From Halorubrum trapanicum (lineage in GTDB: Archaea > Halobacteriota > Halobacteria > Halobacteriales > Haloferacaceae), in the NCBI RefSeq assembly GCF_002355655.1, contig NZ_AP017569.1, positions 1,054,001-1,118,000 of the forward strand: a DNA stretch of 64,000 bases, read 5' to 3'. The first letter of the stretch is position 1. Each line of letters begins with the position of its first letter. This document shows, piece after piece, positions 27,553 to 34,706 of the stretch. The position numbers were made by a program, and so were the translations under genes. The notes under the pieces are model-generated. The model searched no databases and was not told the DNA's origin. It saw nothing but the letters and a program-made list of their open reading frames with translations.

Positions 27553-28467
27553 TTACTCCCGGCCGCGCTCGTCGACGAGTCTTGCGCCCGCGGCGTCGAT
27601 CCGACAGACATCGGGGTCGTAGCCCGCGTCGGAGAGCCCCGTCCCGAGCGCGAAGACGGTGCGGCCGAGCATCGCCATGGCGGCGCCGAGGTCGTCGGAG
27701 TCGTCGCCTGCGACCGCGTCGACCGCCGCGATCGCCTCGGCCACCTCGGGCGCGAGGAGGTCCGCGTCGCGGGCGAACCCGCGGGCCGCGTCCATCAGCG
27801 TCGGGAGCCGCGGGTCCGCTCGGAGCCGGGTCAAGGCGTCCTCCCCGGCGGCGGAGAGCGCAGTCGTGTCGCCGCCCAACACCGCCTCCGTCGACAGTTC
27901 GCCGAACGTGACGTACTCGACGCGCGCGGTCGCCGGGACGCCGTCGAGCTCGCCGACTCCCGGCGCGCCCGGTTCGAGCCGGACGGGGACACCACCGCGC
28001 GCCTGCGCGACCACGTCGCCGAGGCCGGTCCCGCGGCCGACCTCCGCCGCGTGGGCGGTCCCGACGAGCTCGTTCTCGGAGCGGCCGCGGTCGAACGCGT
28101 CGTTCGCGGCGAGCGCGGCCCCCAGCGCCGCGGCGCCCGAGACGCCGAAGCCGGCGCCGATCGGGAGGTCGGTCTCGACGGCCACGTCGGCGCCGGACGC
28201 GTCGAGTTCGGCGAGGACGTCGTCGACCGCGCCGATCGACCCGGATTCGCCGTCGATAGTGCGCGAACCGATCCCGTCGCTCGCGTCGCCGTCGCCCGCC
28301 GTCGCGTCGACCGCGCCGTCCGGGACCGACACGCGGACCGTCACGCCGTCGGTGAGCGTCACGCCGGCGCCGCGCGAGCCGGCGACCGCCGGGTCGTCGG
28401 CGGGGTGCGCGCTGAAGAAGGCGGTGACGTGGCCGGGGACGAACGCGGTCGCCCGCTGGCTGCTCAT
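27553..28467 (-). CDS. pantoate kinase (GHMP family, archaeal CoA pathway)
   Basis: A 304-residue GHMP kinase. It opens with ATAFVPGHVTAFFSAHP, the archaeal pantoate kinase signature, and has the ATP-binding GHMP motif LPIGAGFGVSGAAALGAALA. With phosphopantothenate synthetase it replaces the bacterial pantothenate synthetase/kinase route to CoA in archaea. The partner enzyme is not in this window. The gene is 31 bp from the DICT gene on the same strand and divergent from the zinc-ribbon membrane protein. Confidence 0.9.
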   Translation of the reverse strand: MSSQRATAFVPGHVTAFFSAHPADDPAVAGSRGAGVTLTDGVTVRVSVPDGAVDATAGDGDASDGIGSRTIDGESGSIGAVDDVLAELDASGADVAVETDLPIGAGFGVSGAAALGAALAANDAFDRGRSENELVGTAHAAEVGRGTGLGDVVAQARGGVPVRLEPGAPGVGELDGVPATARVEYVTFGELSTEAVLGGDTTALSAAGEDALTRLRADPRLPTLMDAARGFARDADLLAPEVAEAIAAVDAVAGDDSDDLGAAMAMLGRTVFALGTGLSDAGYDPDVCRIDAAGARLVDERGRE

Positions 28468-28592
28468 GTGGGCGTCGACGAGCGGACCGCGATTAACGGT
28501 TGTTATCCCGGACGGAGCGGGCGCGGGCGCAATCGGAAACCGTCGCCGCCGACACCGCAGGCCTAAGTACCGGCCGGCCGAAGCCGAGCCGT

Positions 28593-29111
28593 ATGCGAAA
28601 CCAGTTGCGCCCCGTCCTCGCGGCCCTGCTCGCGCTGGTCTTTCCGGGGCTCGGCCACCTCTCGTTGCGACGGTGGGGGCGGGCGCTGCTGTGGCACCTG
28701 ACGATCGTCGGCGGCGGGGTCGCGCTGTTCGCGCTGTACGACGTCGAACCGGTCGACCCCTTCGCCGACCTCGCGGCGGTGTCGGCCGCGGTCCCCACCG
28801 ACGTGGCGCTCCCCATCGTCCTCCTCTCCGCGCTGTCGGCGCTCGACGCGTACCTCGTCGGGCGGGCGGACGCAGCCGAGCGCGACCGCGTCGACGCCGC
28901 CGCCGAAGCGATGCGGCGGCGGAGCGCGAACGCGGACGGCGACGACGGGCCGGGAAGCGGCCAGTCCCCGCCGGCCGCGGCCGTGGACGCCGAGGACGGG
29001 GAGCCGCTGGAGGTCACCTGTCCCAACTGCGGCAAAGCGGTCGACGCCGACCTCGACTTCTGTCACTGGTGTACCGAGCCCCTCCCGTGGGCCGAGCCGG
29101 ACGACCGGTGA
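28593..29111 (+). CDS. membrane protein with C-terminal zinc ribbon
   Basis: A 172-residue protein. Three hydrophobic segments near residues 7-22, 32-50 and 67-90 are followed by a charged Ala/Asp-rich linker and a C-terminal zinc ribbon CPNCGKAVDADLDFCHWC, giving two CxxC knuckles 12 residues apart. ATG 28593 gives MRNQLRPVLAALLALVFPGL, with a hydrophobic start resembling the TM2-type 'PGLGHL' membrane family. Haloarchaeal protein of unknown role. Confidence 0.75.
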   Translation: MRNQLRPVLAALLALVFPGLGHLSLRRWGRALLWHLTIVGGGVALFALYDVEPVDPFADLAAVSAAVPTDVALPIVLLSALSALDAYLVGRADAAERDRVDAAAEAMRRRSANADGDDGPGSGQSPPAAAVDAEDGEPLEVTCPNCGKAVDADLDFCHWCTEPLPWAEPDDR

Positions 29112-29267
29112 CGCCGGCGCCGCGCCGTCGGTAACGGCGTTTCCCGCGGCCGCCTCGGTCCGTGAAGCGACCTCGGTCGTAGTTTCTCACCGCTGATAAC
29201 TGAGAGCCAACTATCATATAACCCCGCCGAGAGGGTTCGGGTACGGACGCGAACGACGGACGGAAAC

Positions 29268-29750
29268 ATGAGTCTGAATCCACGACGATACGACGTACGG
29301 GAGCTGCGCCGGATCGCGGACGCGCCGCGAGACGGTGCGGACGGAGCGCCTCGGGAGCGGGCGCTCCGGCGGCCGAACCGGAACCGGGCCGAGCAGGCGG
29401 CGCGCTCGGCCGCGTTCACGGAGCTGCTCCAGCGTCAGCGTGGTGCGCGGCTGAACGGCGACAGCGGGGACCGGCCGTACCTGACGGCGATCCCGGCGTC
29501 GCCCGCGGCGGAACGCGAGATCGGCGAGTGGCTCGGCTACCTCGTCGACGTCGGCGGCCACGTGCGGAGCCGGGACGCGCTGTCCTACTACGGCGAGATC
29601 GACTGGGTCGGCGACGACGCGGTCGCGGCGCTTTCGCGCCGGCTGGAGGGGTTCGACGCCCCCACGCGCGACCGGCCGTTCACGCCCGCGGACCACCGGA
29701 TCAGCCTCGTCTCCATCGTCCGGATCGCTTCGTGTGCGAGTGACCAATGA
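29268..29750 (+). CDS. FlaD/FlaE-domain protein, partner of actin-like gene
   Basis: A 160-residue protein. The C-terminal half reads RPYLTAIPASPAAEREIGEW, then LGYLVDVGGHV, DALSYYGEIDWVGDDAV and LSRRLEGF, closely following the archaellum-accessory FlaD/FlaE domain (PYL-x-n-EWLxYL...YYxxIxWIxxxV). The basic N-terminal half (RERALRRPNRNRAEQAAR) lacks a membrane segment. No other archaellum gene is nearby. Its stop overlaps the start of the actin homologue by 4 nt (ATGA), so the two probably act together. Confidence 0.8.
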   Translation: MSLNPRRYDVRELRRIADAPRDGADGAPRERALRRPNRNRAEQAARSAAFTELLQRQRGARLNGDSGDRPYLTAIPASPAAEREIGEWLGYLVDVGGHVRSRDALSYYGEIDWVGDDAVAALSRRLEGFDAPTRDRPFTPADHRISLVSIVRIASCASDQ

Positions 29751-30799
29751 GCGACGACGAATCCACGGACATCAACGAATCGGACGAATCGGCTGCGGTC
29801 GGCGTGAAACTGGGCAGCACCCGCACGGTGCTCGACGTCCCCGACGGACGGGGCGGCCGCGAGCGCCACTCGGTGCTGACCTGCCTGGCGACCTACGAGG
29901 ACGCCATCACCGGCGAGGAGAAGGTGCTGTTCGGCGAGGAGGCCGCGGTGGAGTACCCCGACCGCGTGCGCTTCATGCTGCGCTCGGGGCTCCCCGAGGA
30001 CGACGACAGCGTCGCGGACGCGGAGCGCTTCTTCGAGGCGGTCGTGGACGCCCACGACGTGCCCGCGGACAGCGCGGTCGTCTACGCGGTGCCGACCATC
30101 GACAACGAGGCGGGCGTCGAGAACCTCAAGTCGGTGATCGAGGGCTCGTCGATCGGCGAGGTCGAGACGCGGAGCTACCCCGAGTCGCTGTGCGGGGCGA
30201 TCCCCGCCTACGGCGACGACCTCGACGCGATCGACGAGGTGTTCGTCTCGGTGAACCTCGGCTCGACGACGATGGAGGCGTGCGCCTACCGGCGCGGCGA
30301 GCAGCTCTCGCCGTTCTCGACCGGCTCGGTGACGGGCAACGAGGTCGACCGCCGGATCGTCGCCGCCGTCGAGGAGGAGACCCAAGGGCGGGTCCACATC
30401 GACCGGACGACCGCCCGGGAGTACAAAGAGCAGCACGGCGACGTGTACGACTTCGAGCCGTTCACGGACGTGGTTCAACAGCCCGGGGGCGGGAGCCACG
30501 AGTTCACCGTCGACCGCGGCGTTCAGGAGCCGATCGACCGCTACATCGACGAGGCGGTCGACGTCGTCGCCAACGAGTTCCTCCCCGAGCTCGCGAACGA
30601 CCACATGAAGCCCTACCAGCTGGCGCTCGGGCGCCCCCTCGCCGTCACCGGCGGCATGGCGTGTATCCCCGGGCTCACCGAGGAGTTCGAGAAGCGCCTC
30701 AGCGACGAGCTCGACCGCGACGTCGAGGTCGTCTCGCCCGACGAGCCCGCGCTCGCGGCCGCGGACGGCGCGGCGCGTATCGCGGAACGGCTCGTCTGA
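29747..30799 (+). CDS. actin/MreB-like protein (salactin/volactin-type)
   Basis: A 350-residue protein of the actin/Hsp70 ATPase fold. Phosphate-1-like loop VGVKLGSTRTVLDVP (about residues 18-32), connecting strand VVYAVPTIDNEAGVENLK, phosphate-2-like loop VSVNLGSTTMEACAY and the C-terminal adenosine loop PLAVTGGMACIPGLTEEFE are all visible. The Asp that usually begins each phosphate loop (DxG) is replaced by Lys and Asn. Haloarchaea have filament-forming actins called salactin and volactin; this is likely a relative, although orthology is not proven by the motifs alone. It is coupled to the FlaD/E-domain protein. Confidence 0.83.
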   Translation: MSDDESTDINESDESAAVGVKLGSTRTVLDVPDGRGGRERHSVLTCLATYEDAITGEEKVLFGEEAAVEYPDRVRFMLRSGLPEDDDSVADAERFFEAVVDAHDVPADSAVVYAVPTIDNEAGVENLKSVIEGSSIGEVETRSYPESLCGAIPAYGDDLDAIDEVFVSVNLGSTTMEACAYRRGEQLSPFSTGSVTGNEVDRRIVAAVEEETQGRVHIDRTTAREYKEQHGDVYDFEPFTDVVQQPGGGSHEFTVDRGVQEPIDRYIDEAVDVVANEFLPELANDHMKPYQLALGRPLAVTGGMACIPGLTEEFEKRLSDELDRDVEVVSPDEPALAAADGAARIAERLV

Positions 30800-30881
30800 A
30801 CGGCGCGCGAGCGGTTCGGCATTTTTCCATTTTTAAACCCCACAGTAGCCGATCCGCGCTACGCTGATCGAGACCAATTAC

Positions 30882-31286
30882 GGTGGCGCGTGCCTGCGAG
30901 CGGCCGCCCCCGGCGGCCGCGAGACAGCACGCGCGAGGGAGTCGCGAGCGCTCTTAAGCGCGAGCGACGAGGCTGGGGAGGCGTGAGGTGCTGTGCGGTC
31001 GCGGTCGGGTGGGGCTCAAAGGGGCAGCCGGGAGGCCGCAGTAGGCGACGTAAGCACCGGAGGGAGCGAGCGAAGCGAGCGACTGAGGAGCGCAACGAGC
31101 GTACTGCGGCCTCCCGGCTGGGGCTTTGGAGGTGTTCCCCGCCGATCTGCTCGCGGTTATTTATAAGCGAGCGGCTGGGGCTTTGGAGGTGTTCCCCGCC
31201 GATCTGCTCGCGGTTATTTATAAGCGAGCGGCTGGGGGCTTTGGCGGTGTTCGCGGTCGATCCAGTATCGATTATTTATAAGTGGG
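30882..31286 (+). repeat. structured dispersed element, copy D (core to 31132, tail to 31286)
   Basis: The cleanest copy. Outer helix GCGCGTGC/GCACGCGC encloses GGCCGCC/GGCGGCC. The next stem is GTCGC/GCGAC around AGCGCT/AGCGC(G). The box reads GGCTCAAAGGGGCAGCC. The long helix is a perfect 17 bp, GCCGGGAGGCCGCAGTA/TACTGCGGCCTCCCGGC, enclosing GACGTAAGCACCGGAGGGAG. Tail units start at 31115, 31172 and 31229, 57 bp apart; the first two are nearly identical and each carries TTTATAAGCGAG. It lies between convergent genes and explains most of the 530-bp gap. Confidence 0.9.
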
Positions 31287-31332
31287 TAACCGGTACTTCA
31301 GCAGCGCCCTCACCCGATCCACGGCCTACTAT

Positions 31333-31851
31333 TTATACGTCAAAGAGGCGCTCGGCGTCGTTCGCCTGGCGGCGGTAGATGCCGCGACCCTTCAGCCGTG
31401 GGACCTCGTGGCGGTGGAGCCGCTCCGCCTCCGCGTCGTACACGAGCGGGAACACGTTCGTCCGGCGCTTCGCGACCGTGAATCCGGTCATCGCGTCGAG
31501 CAGCGACGGGTCGGGGTCCGAGGTCGCGAACGCCACGTAGCCGATGGGCGTCGGCGCCTCGCCGCCGTCGGCGCGCCCCGGGCGGGGGTCGACGGTCTCG
31601 GCGAGCACGTCCCGGAGCGACGCCGCGGTCTCTGCGAGCGTCGCCGCGTCGATTCCGTTCCCCTCGGTTTCGCTCGCCTCGGTTTCGTCCGCCTCGACGA
31701 GCGTCGCCAACACCGCGACCTCGCCGAGCGTGTCGTCCGTCTCGCGGGTCGCCCACAGGCGCTCGAACGCGTCCGTCCGCTCGTCGACCGCCTCGAAGCC
31801 GTGCTCGCGCCGGTTCTCCGCGACCGCGTCCCGGTAATCGCTGATGTCCAT
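31333..31851 (-). CDS. hypothetical conserved haloarchaeal protein
   Basis: A 172-residue soluble acidic protein from ATG 31851, MDISDYRDAVAENRREHGFE. A helical N-terminal half ends in an Asp/Glu-rich stretch; the C-terminal half (PIGYVAFATSDPDPSLLDAM, RRTNVFPLVYDAEAERLHRH) looks like an alpha/beta domain ending KGRGIYRRQANDAERLF. No motif identifies a reaction. It converges with the actin operon across element copy D. An upstream in-frame start would add 22 residues read through the promoter and is unlikely. Confidence 0.7.
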   Translation of the reverse strand: MDISDYRDAVAENRREHGFEAVDERTDAFERLWATRETDDTLGEVAVLATLVEADETEASETEGNGIDAATLAETAASLRDVLAETVDPRPGRADGGEAPTPIGYVAFATSDPDPSLLDAMTGFTVAKRRTNVFPLVYDAEAERLHRHEVPRLKGRGIYRRQANDAERLFDV

Positions 31852-32038
31852 AGGATGCCCACGACCCCCATGGTAAAAAATGACATAGGTGGATCGGAAG
31901 CGGCAGGCGACCGTCACGGCGAGGCCGGAGACACCGGAGAGCCGTCGGAGCGGCCGCCGGACGATCCCCGGTCACTCGAACGTAGCCCTATATATCCCTC
32001 TTAGGAACCGTTATGACGGTACCTCGGAACGCTCGGGT

Positions 32039-32458
32039 ATGAACGACGACGTCACGTTCGGGTTCGTCTGCGTCCAGAACGCCGGTCGCAGCCAGATGTC
32101 GGCGGCGTTCGCGGAGCGCGAGCGCCGCGAGCGCGGCCTCGGCGACCGCGTCGAGATCGTCACCGGCGGCACGCACCCGGCCGACGAAGTCCACCCCGAG
32201 GTCGTCGAAGCGATGCGAGAGGTGGACGTCGACCTCTCCGACCGCGTCCCCCGAGAGGTTTCGACCGCAGAACTCGACGCGTGCGACGTGGTCGCCACGA
32301 TGGGCTGTTCGACGCTGGCGCTCGCCGACGGCGTGGAGGGGCGCGACTGGGCCCTCGACGACCCGCACGGGCAGGAGATCGAGCGCGTCCGCGAGATCCG
32401 CGACGAGATCGAGGGGCGAGTCGTCGCGCTCTTCGACGAGTTCTTCGACGAGGCGTAG
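32039..32458 (+). CDS. low-molecular-weight phosphatase / arsenate reductase family
   Basis: A 139-residue LMW-PTP fold protein. The P-loop is VCVQNAGRSQMSAAF (C-x5-R-S) at about residues 10-18, and the general acid region reads WALDDPHGQ, with the DP motif of the family. Haloarchaeal members are annotated as arsenate reductase (ArsC, thioredoxin-type) or protein-tyrosine phosphatase. The second and third redox cysteines of ArsC are not in the usual positions (one Cys in ELDACDVVATMGCS), so the activity is open. Possible TATA-like TATATAT (31989-31995) lies about 45 bp upstream. Confidence 0.82.
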   Translation: MNDDVTFGFVCVQNAGRSQMSAAFAERERRERGLGDRVEIVTGGTHPADEVHPEVVEAMREVDVDLSDRVPREVSTAELDACDVVATMGCSTLALADGVEGRDWALDDPHGQEIERVREIRDEIEGRVVALFDEFFDEA

Positions 32459-32510
32459 GCGGCTCCAGACCGAGGATACCGTCGGCTCGCGTCGTTGCTC
32501 GCGGCAGAAG

Positions 32511-32583
32511 TAGTCCCGGGCGGATTCGAACCTCGGTCACTCCGCTTCGCTCCGTTCCCTGCTTCGAACCCGTGGTCGGGACT
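32511..32583 (-). other. tRNA-like sequence / duplicated tRNA-Gln 3' end
   Basis: Exactly 73 nt long, beginning AGTCCCG and ending CGGGACTA on the minus strand, so the acceptor stem of tRNA-Gln is retained on both sides. The last 22 nt (TAGTCCCGGGCGGATTCGAA and CC, plus-strand reading) are identical to the end of the true tRNA 76 bp away. The D and anticodon arms are not recognisable and the T stem is mismatched. It may be a degenerate tRNA duplicate or an attachment-site relic. Confidence 0.55.
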
Positions 32584-32608
32584 GTTCGTCCTCACTTCGT
32601 TCGGAGAA

Positions 32609-32759
32609 TAGTCCCGGGCGGATTCGAACCGCCGTCAATGGCTGACTTCGGGCATCCGACGGGCGTCCTTGCCGGAACGCCCAACAGCCGCGCGCGAGTC
32701 GCGGACGCGGACGGATTCCCTCCAAAGGCCATTATGATTGGCCACTACACCACGGGACT
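32609..32759 (-). tRNA. tRNA-Gln (anticodon TTG) with 78-nt intron
   Basis: Acceptor AGTCCCG/CGGGACT with discriminator A, D arm GTG...CAT, anticodon stem ATGGC/GCCAT, loop CTTTGG-A with anticodon TTG, T arm GGCGG-TTCGAAT-CCGCC. An intron of about 78 nt (32644-32721) interrupts the loop after position 37, the usual archaeal site. Mature length is 73 nt; CCA is not encoded. Intron-bearing tRNA-Gln is known in haloarchaea. Confidence 0.92.
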
Positions 32760-32829
32760 GCGACTCCGGGTAACCGGCGGGCACTCAAGTACGTTACTCT
32801 CCGCGGCGCGTCGAGGGACCGTCTCCCGC

Positions 32830-33420
32830 CTACGCCCCCTCCTCGATCCGGTCGTACCGCCCTTCGAAGTTCTCCCGGCAGGAGCCGCAACAGAAGTGGT
32901 ACAGCGTCCCGTCGATCCGGGCCGACTCCCCCTCCGCGGTGACGGTGTTGCCGCACTCGACGCACTCGACCGCGAGGTCCGCGTCGCCGACCGCGGGCGA
33001 CCACTCGTGGGCGTCGAGCGGGCGCACCGAAAGCTCGGTTACGCTCTCCAGCCCGACCGCGTCGTCGACGAGGTCGCGGGCGGTCCCTTCCTCGACGCGC
33101 GCGACGACCGTCACCTCGCCGTCCGCGGTGAGGAACGCGTGTTCGACGCGCTCGTGGCCAGCGACCGCCTCGTGGACGCGCTCGGCGTCCGCGGGCGCGA
33201 CGGAAAGCGTCGCGAGGACCCGCAGCCCGTCGGAGAGCGCGTCGCCGTCGATCCGAAGCGTGAACCCCTCTATCACCCCTATCTCGCGGAGCCGGTCGAC
33301 GCGGTCCGACACCGCCGGCGCCGACAGGTCCACGCGCTCGGCGATGTCGCTGTACGGGCGCCGCGCGTCGGCCAGCAGCAGCCGGATAATCTCTCGGTCC
33401 GTCTCGTCGAGCGTGCGCAT
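32830..33420 (-). CDS. AsnC/Lrp-type regulator with C-terminal TRASH metal-binding domain
   Basis: A 196-residue regulator. The N-terminal winged helix is ETDREIIRLLLADARRPYSD, then LSAPAVSDRVDRLREIGVIE, followed by an AsnC-like effector domain to about residue 140. The C-terminus is a TRASH domain, CVECGNTVTAEG...HFCCGSC, with the Cys pattern C-x2-C...C-x3-C for copper or another soft metal. It is divergent from an HMA-domain copper chaperone (gap 127 bp), the usual pairing in archaeal copper-response loci. A P-type copper ATPase is not in the window. ATG 33420 starts the conserved MRTLDETDREI. Confidence 0.88.
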   Translation of the reverse strand: MRTLDETDREIIRLLLADARRPYSDIAERVDLSAPAVSDRVDRLREIGVIEGFTLRIDGDALSDGLRVLATLSVAPADAERVHEAVAGHERVEHAFLTADGEVTVVARVEEGTARDLVDDAVGLESVTELSVRPLDAHEWSPAVGDADLAVECVECGNTVTAEGESARIDGTLYHFCCGSCRENFEGRYDRIEEGA

Positions 33421-33547
33421 GGCCGGGCGTTCGACCGGCGCGGGCAAAAGCCGTCCGGCGATCGAAGGACGCGAAAGCGACCCCGAGAACCGGTCGCCCA
33501 CGGGGGCGACGGAAAGGCAGTTGTGCCCGCGGCGCCAACGGTCGGGC

Positions 33548-33742
33548 ATGACGACGATAGACGTCGACGGCATGTCGTGTACGGGCTGCGAGGACAACGT
33601 GACCGACGCGCTCGGCGAGCTGCCGGGCGTCGAGTCCGCGAGCGCCGACCACGAGGCGGGCACCGCGACCGTCGAGGGCGACGTCGACGTCGACGCCGTC
33701 GTGGCCGCCATCGAGGACGCCGGCTACGAGGCCTCGGCGTAA
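33548..33742 (+). CDS. heavy-metal-associated domain protein (copper chaperone-like)
   Basis: A 64-residue single HMA domain. The metal loop is DGMSCTGCEDNV (MxCxxC) near residue 10, followed by the ferredoxin-like fold ending VVAAIEDAGYEASA. It would bind Cu(I) or a similar ion in the cytoplasm and pass it to an ATPase. It faces the TRASH-domain regulator, which probably controls it. It is too short for anything but the single domain; the start is fixed by ATG 33548 just before the conserved TTIDVDGM. Confidence 0.9.
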   Translation: MTTIDVDGMSCTGCEDNVTDALGELPGVESASADHEAGTATVEGDVDVDAVVAAIEDAGYEASA

Positions 33743-33784
33743 GCGAATCGCTGCCTCTTTTCCCCCGAACGCGCTCGCGGAGAC

Positions 33785-34675
33785 ATGGACACCGTACTGA
33801 TCACCGGGAGCGCCGGCGGCGTCGGCGCGTGGACCGTCGACGCGCTCGCCGACGCCGGCCGCGAGGTCGTCGCCGTCGACCGCGAAGCGCCCCCGACGAA
33901 CGAGCGCCGCGACGACGTCGACTACGTGGCGGCGGACCTCACCGACTACGGGGAGACGCGTCAGGTGGTCGAGGCCGCCGCGCCCGACGCGGTCGTCCAC
34001 CTCGCCGCGATCCCGCACCCCGAGGACCACGCCGGCTCGCGCGTGTTCGCGAACAACGTCGAGAGCGCGTACAACGTCTTCGACGCCGCCGGCGCCGCGG
34101 GCGCCCGGATCGCCTGGGCGTCGAGCGAGAGCTGCTACGGCACCGTCTTCGCCGCGGACGACTGGCTCCCCGACCGCCTCCCGATCGACGAGGAGACGCC
34201 GACGGAACCCGAGGACCCGTACGGCCTCTCGAAGGTCGTCGGCGAGGAGGTCGCGGCCGCGGCCGCCCGCCGGCACGGCGTCCCCGCCGTCTCGCTGCGC
34301 CTCTCGTGGGTGACCTACCCGGGAGACGAGCGGCGCCGCGAGGCGCGCGAGGAGTTCGACCCCGCGACCGCGGAGCCGAGCGGTAACTGCTGGTCGTCCG
34401 TCGACGTGCGCGACGTCGTCTCCGCGATCGAGGCCGCGATCGACCCCGAGACCGAGGTCGACGGCCACGAGGCGGCGCTGATCGTCGCCGCGGAGAACTT
34501 CCTCGGCCGCGACACCGCCGCGACGATCGAGGCGGTCCACGGCGGCCTCCCCGCCGACTGCGACCTCGACGGCGACGAGTCCGTCTTCGACTGCTCGAAG
34601 GCGAAGCGGCTGCTCGGGTGGGAGCCGGAACACTCCTGGCGCGACGAGGTCGAATCGGAGGGGGACGGCGACTGA
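33785..34675 (+). CDS. NAD-dependent epimerase/dehydratase family protein
   Basis: A 296-residue extended short-chain dehydrogenase/reductase. The cofactor loop is TGSAGGVG at residues 7-14, the acidic adenine-ribose binder lies at AVDRE, and the active site has SSESCYGT plus YGLSK (YxxxK). C-terminal DDSVFDCSKAKRLLGWEPEH-like wording is typical of sugar-nucleotide epimerase relatives, though the actual substrate is unclear. It follows the chaperone gene by 42 bp in the same direction but has no obvious link to copper. Confidence 0.88.
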   Translation: MDTVLITGSAGGVGAWTVDALADAGREVVAVDREAPPTNERRDDVDYVAADLTDYGETRQVVEAAAPDAVVHLAAIPHPEDHAGSRVFANNVESAYNVFDAAGAAGARIAWASSESCYGTVFAADDWLPDRLPIDEETPTEPEDPYGLSKVVGEEVAAAAARRHGVPAVSLRLSWVTYPGDERRREAREEFDPATAEPSGNCWSSVDVRDVVSAIEAAIDPETEVDGHEAALIVAAENFLGRDTAATIEAVHGGLPADCDLDGDESVFDCSKAKRLLGWEPEHSWRDEVESEGDGD

Positions 34676-34706
34676 ACGGGGGTCGAGGCGAGCCTGTCGG
34701 GGAGAA

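Noticed and set aside
31115-31286. 57-bp repeats considered as a CRISPR array
   Set aside because: Units are contiguous with no unique spacers, the repeat is longer than CRISPR repeats, no cas genes are present, and the units always follow the structured core.
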